In this document: one piece after another, positions 61,001 to 64,000 of the stretch
Layout of the letters: each line of letters opens with the position of its first letter
How positions within the stretch are numbered: the stretch's first letter is position 1
Assembly: GCA_050943315.1 (NCBI GenBank)
Contig: JBMNOY010000001.1
Coordinates: forward strand, 49,724 to 113,723
DNA from: JBDKUD01 sp050943315
GTDB lineage: Bacteria > Bacillota > Syntrophomonadia > Syntrophomonadales > Syntrophomonadaceae
DNA: 64,000 nt
Direction: 5' to 3'
Position numbers and translations under genes: made by a program
The notes under the pieces: model-generated
Seen by the model: the letters and a program-made list of their open reading frames with translations, nothing else
The model's database searches: none
What the model was told of the DNA's origin: nothing

Positions 61001-62324
61001 CCAGGGAGTGGCGGCTTTTGACATAGACAAATATTTTACCGCGGTCGAAAAAGCTAAGACCTGCCATCTGAAAGGTAAGATATCCCAGGCTATTGGTTTA
61101 ACATTGGAAGCGGTAGGGCCCCGGGTAAGTTTGGGCGAACTATGCACGATAAAAACCAATCATGGTAATGGGGAGACTATTCCCTGTGAAGTAGTTGGAT
61201 TCAAAAATAATAAAATATTACTTATGCCCCTGGGCAATCTGGAAGGTATCGGAGCAGGCAGCGAAATGTTGGCAACCGGAACTACCCTTCGGGTTAAGGT
61301 GGGGATGGAGCTCAAGGGCAGGGTTTTAGACGGTTTGGGTGAACCCATAGATGGCAAAGGCAGAATGAACTTGCCGGAAACTTATCCGGTAATGAACAGT
61401 TCGCCAAATCCATTGAGCAGAAAGAGGATAACCGAGATTCTTCCCGTTGGGGTGAGAGCCATAGACGGACTCAATACAGTTGGTAAAGGCCAAAGGATGG
61501 GGATTTTCGCCGGCAGTGGAGTAGGAAAAAGCACCTTAATGGGCATGATTGCCCGAAATACGGAAGCCCATATCAATGTAATCGCATTAATTGGTGAAAG
61601 AGGCAGAGAAGTACGCGAGTTCATAGAGAAAGATCTGGGAGAAGAGGGATTGGCCCGGTCTGTGGTAGTCGTTGCTACATCAGACCAACCAGCCCTGATT
61701 CGGCTGAAAGGAGCTTTTGTAGCCACTACCATAGCAGAATATTTCCGGGACCAGGGTTATGATGTGCTTTTGCTGATGGATTCCTTAACCCGCTTTGCAC
61801 TGGCTCAGCGCGAAGTGGGACTGGCAATTGGTGAACCACCAGCTACCCGTGGGTTTACCCCATCGGTTTTTGCTTTATTGCCCCGCCTATTGGAACGGGC
61901 AGGAACATCAGCCCGGGGTACCATTACCGGGTTATATACAGTTCTGGTGGAAGGGGATGATATGAACGAACCTATTACCGATGCAGTACGGGGGATTGTT
62001 GACGGGCATATCGTATTGAACCGGAACCTGGCAGCTATGAATATATACCCGGCTATTGATGTTCTCCAGAGTATCAGCCGGGTTATGATAGATATTGTAT
62101 CACCCGAGCACCGCCAGGCCGCCAGCCGTTTCCGCTCGATTCTGGCCGCCTATGAAGAGGCCCGGGACTTGATTGATATTGGGGCGTATAAGCCTGGTTC
62201 CAACCCCAGAACTGATGAAGCAATCAAGTTTATTGAAAAATGCCAGCAGTACTTACGGCAGGACATTTATGAGCCGGCGGTGCTGGAAGAGGAAATAAAG
62301 GGGTTGCTGGATGCAATAAACTAA
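60993..62324 (+). CDS. fliI: Flagellar export ATPase FliI
   Basis: FliI is the F1-beta-like ATPase of the flagellar type III export apparatus. From ATG 60993 (AAGGAGGT at 8 bases) the protein is 443 aa. The Walker A loop is GIFAGSGVGKSTLMGMIA near 170, followed by IGERGREVREFIEKDLG. Walker B is VLLLMDSLTRFALAQRE near 252, and then GEPPATRGFTPSVFALLPRLLERAG. The start overlaps the fliH stop. Identification is certain for a FliI/YscN-type enzyme, and context makes it FliI. Confidence 0.96.
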   Translation: MGNQGVAAFDIDKYFTAVEKAKTCHLKGKISQAIGLTLEAVGPRVSLGELCTIKTNHGNGETIPCEVVGFKNNKILLMPLGNLEGIGAGSEMLATGTTLRVKVGMELKGRVLDGLGEPIDGKGRMNLPETYPVMNSSPNPLSRKRITEILPVGVRAIDGLNTVGKGQRMGIFAGSGVGKSTLMGMIARNTEAHINVIALIGERGREVREFIEKDLGEEGLARSVVVVATSDQPALIRLKGAFVATTIAEYFRDQGYDVLLLMDSLTRFALAQREVGLAIGEPPATRGFTPSVFALLPRLLERAGTSARGTITGLYTVLVEGDDMNEPITDAVRGIVDGHIVLNRNLAAMNIYPAIDVLQSISRVMIDIVSPEHRQAASRFRSILAAYEEARDLIDIGAYKPGSNPRTDEAIKFIEKCQQYLRQDIYEPAVLEEEIKGLLDAIN

Positions 62325-62380
62325 TAGTGGTCAATAAAACGTTGGTGGTAAGACTATGACCGCGCGGGCAGGTGTATAAA

Positions 62381-62830
62381 TTGAAGCCATTTAAATTCAA
62401 ATTACAAACTGTACAGAGCCTTGCTGAACGCCAGGAACAGCTGGCCAGAGAGGAACTGGCCCGGTGTATTAACATAAGAAATCAGATCCGCCAGGAATTG
62501 GAACTGGCAGTGTCCCGTCTCACCCAGATGGAAGAATTAATCAAGGCCTATACCGAAACAGGCCGTTCGCTGGCCAGGATCTTATTAATCAAAGACTATA
62601 TTCCGGTGCAAAGGTCAGTAATTAATGAGACCGAAGAAAGGCTGAAGTTAGCCGAGGAAGAAGTTGAAAAGGCCCGGCAAATGCTGCAGGAGCGGTCCCG
62701 AGAGACTAATACCCTGGAAAAGTTGCATGAGAAAGAATGGCATAGCTATTTGCAGGAATTCAATCGAGAAGAACAAAAGATAGTAGACGAAATGGCCATT
62801 AACAGGTATTACCGGACAGGTCAGCGATGA
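62381..62830 (+). CDS. fliJ: Flagellar export chaperone FliJ
   Basis: FliJ is a 149-aa coiled-coil protein. It starts at TTG 62381 (AGGTG at 7 bases) with MKPFKFKLQTVQSLAERQEQ, the typical FliJ N-terminus (F-x-F-x-L-x-x-hydrophobic). The rest is two long heptad-rich helices with a turn near residue 80. It fits in the centre of the FliI hexamer like the gamma subunit of F1. The neighbouring order fliI-fliJ is universal in Firmicutes. Confidence 0.9.
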   Translation: MKPFKFKLQTVQSLAERQEQLAREELARCINIRNQIRQELELAVSRLTQMEELIKAYTETGRSLARILLIKDYIPVQRSVINETEERLKLAEEEVEKARQMLQERSRETNTLEKLHEKEWHSYLQEFNREEQKIVDEMAINRYYRTGQR

Positions 62831-62852
62831 ACAGACAGGTGGCGATAACCCA

Positions 62853-63428
62853 ATGAAGTTATATGTGAAAATAATAGCCCTAGTGGTATTGATTATGATG
62901 GTAATTGGGGGAGGTCTTTATTTACTTATATATACAAATGCCATTAAACCACCGGGCATTCTACAATCAATACCTTTAATAAACAAAGTATACAAACATT
63001 CTCCGGGTGAAGAGAAAACGGAGCTTGAGAAAATCAGTGAAGAAAACGATAAATTACAAAAGCACGTCGAAGCCCGTAATCGGGAAGTGGAAAAACTAAA
63101 TCAGCAGATAAAAGCGCTTAAAAAGGAAATTGCCATTAGCGAAGAAGAGAAAGAAAAATACAAGGAAGATATTGCTGCCATGAACCAACAATTGATTGAA
63201 AGCAGGACCCAAGCCGGAGGTCAGGGTGATACATATAGGGATATGGCATCCTATTTCAGTGAAATGAAGACTAAAGATGCCGCCGAAATCCTCTCCCAAC
63301 TCCAGGATGAGGATATCATAGGGATCCTGGAGGCGATGGATAAAGGTACCGCGGCAGATCTGCTGCAAAAAATGGACAGAAAAAGGGCGGCCGCAATCAC
63401 AAGGCAAATGCTGGTTGTAGCTCCTTAA
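62853..63428 (+). CDS. MotE-like protein with MgtE N-terminal-like domain (YlxF type)
   Basis: The product is 191 aa. One membrane segment (IIALVVLIMMVIGGGLYLLIY, about 7-27) is followed by a coiled coil (about 50-125, EKISEENDKLQKHVEARNRE). A C-terminal MgtE N-terminal-like domain carries MASYFSEMKTKDAAEILSQL and AADLLQKMDRKRAAAITRQM. Genes of this layout lie between fliJ and fliK in Bacillus (ylxF) and related bacteria. MotE is described as a chaperone or structural partner of the MotAB stator in proteobacteria; a related role is inferred here. Confidence 0.82.
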   Translation: MKLYVKIIALVVLIMMVIGGGLYLLIYTNAIKPPGILQSIPLINKVYKHSPGEEKTELEKISEENDKLQKHVEARNREVEKLNQQIKALKKEIAISEEEKEKYKEDIAAMNQQLIESRTQAGGQGDTYRDMASYFSEMKTKDAAEILSQLQDEDIIGILEAMDKGTAADLLQKMDRKRAAAITRQMLVVAP

Positions 63429-63471
63429 GCTGCAGCCTTCATTAATAATTATCAGGGAAGGAGGTGAGATA

Positions 63472-64000
63472 ATGATGCCGAATAAAACACTTTTGGCAGA
63501 ACGGTTTATTTCCCGACCAAGCAGCGGGTTATATCATGGGAGACAAGGCCCGTCAAAAAAGCCATCATCCTCGAAAATATTTACTGATCATTTGGAAAAG
63601 GCCTGTCAAAACCAAAAAACCAGGCATACCGAAAGATATGGTGCCAACAGTGCTACAAAAAGGTCAGGAGAAGACAGTGGGGACAAAATGGATAAGCAGC
63701 TTACCGCTGAGACTGATAAAAATCCAACCGCCCAACCGGAGTCAATGAATACAACCGACCCAGGCGGTATTACTGCCCAGGTGGTCAGCCAAACCGGCGG
63801 TACCAAAATGCCCGAGGGAGCAGAAGTTACCGGACAACCTGTGGAATTAGCGGCTGCTGTTCTTGGTTTGCAGGTTCTGGCAGCAGCAGGTAATACTGCC
63901 TTATCCCAGGAACAAACCATACTACCCGCTGGAAACAAAACCGGTACAACCCAGCCAGATGGTAATAAGGGCAGCATTCAGCCTGAAACTAGCAAGGACA
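63472..64000 (+). CDS. fliK: FliK-like hook-length control protein, N-terminal part (cut by window end)
   Basis: The frame is open from ATG 63472 (or ATG 63475), behind the perfect SD AAGGAGGTGA, to the end of the window, 176 codons with no stop. The visible part is a polar, low-complexity N-terminal region rich in Q, T, G, S and P (TDKNPTAQPESMNTTDPGG and similar), typical of the exported ruler half of FliK. The conserved C-terminal switch domain would lie beyond the window. The position after fliJ and the MotE-like gene supports FliK. The call is therefore mainly contextual. Confidence 0.75.
   Translation, partial: MMPNKTLLAERFISRPSSGLYHGRQGPSKKPSSSKIFTDHLEKACQNQKTRHTERYGANSATKRSGEDSGDKMDKQLTAETDKNPTAQPESMNTTDPGGITAQVVSQTGGTKMPEGAEVTGQPVELAAAVLGLQVLAAAGNTALSQEQTILPAGNKTGTTQPDGNKGSIQPETSKD

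Noticed and set aside
1..64000. CRISPR arrays, rRNA and tRNA genes
   Set aside because: No regularly spaced repeat array, no rRNA-like stretch and no cloverleaf with a T-loop GGTTCGA-type box were seen.

Overview
The window reads as a chromosomal segment of a spore-forming, flagellated, DAP-type Gram-positive bacterium of the Clostridia. My guess is a Syntrophomonas- or Peptococcaceae-like organism, but no species can be fixed from the sequence alone. The reasons are the Firmicutes gene order (aspS / 6S RNA; mraZ-rsmH-ftsL-spoVD-murE-murF-mraY-murD-ftsW-murG; spoIIGA-sigE-sigG; topA-trmFO-xerC-hslV-hslU-codY-flgB), the sporulation genes, the DNPR signature of a diaminopimelate-adding MurE, moderate GC, and frequent TTG and GTG starts behind strong Shine-Dalgarno (SD) sites.

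Layout. (1) 1-2100: end of aspS, a 6S RNA, an endonuclease III-like DNA glycosylase and a tandem ACT-domain protein. (2) 2400-17000: first half of the division and cell-wall (dcw) cluster, opened by an array of four 10-bp phased MraZ boxes and closed by a terminator that overlaps the murA stop codon; no murB is present. (3) 17000-38470: a 21-kb accessory region. It holds a DUF2935 protein, GNAT enzymes, a histidine kinase/response regulator pair, an MFS exporter, SLH-anchored proteins, three exported proteins with copper-amine-oxidase N-terminal-like domains (one fused to an ABC-type solute-binding domain, one to a GH18 glycosidase), small regulator/membrane-protein pairs, several broken genes and a 14-blade propeller protein. 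(4) 38470-45700: second half of the division cluster (ftsQ, DUF881, sbp, ftsA, ftsZ), then spoIIGA, sigE and sigG. (5) 45700-47600: a solitary beta-class DNA methyltransferase and a two-gene operon of tiny unknown proteins. (6) 47700-56200: dprA, topA, trmFO, xerC, hslV, hslU, codY. (7) 56200-64000: the flagellar basal-body/export operon flgB-flgC-fliE-fliF-fliG-fliH-fliI-fliJ, a MotE-like gene and the start of a fliK-like gene, cut by the window end.

The two dcw halves supply lipid II synthesis (Mur ligases, MraY, MurG), septal synthesis (FtsW, SpoVD-type PBP) and the divisome (FtsL, FtsQ, FtsA, FtsZ). SpoIIGA and sigma-E sit directly after ftsZ, so vegetative division and the start of mother-cell sporulation are neighbours. 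The accessory region looks like an envelope and sensing island placed between murA and ftsQ. The most unusual observations are an ftsA frame with no ATG, GTG or TTG before its first conserved motif and an ATT codon at SD distance; the split dcw cluster without murB; a wall-type domain fused to a solute-binding protein with no permease; and a cluster of frameshifted genes at 25.6-29.6 kb.
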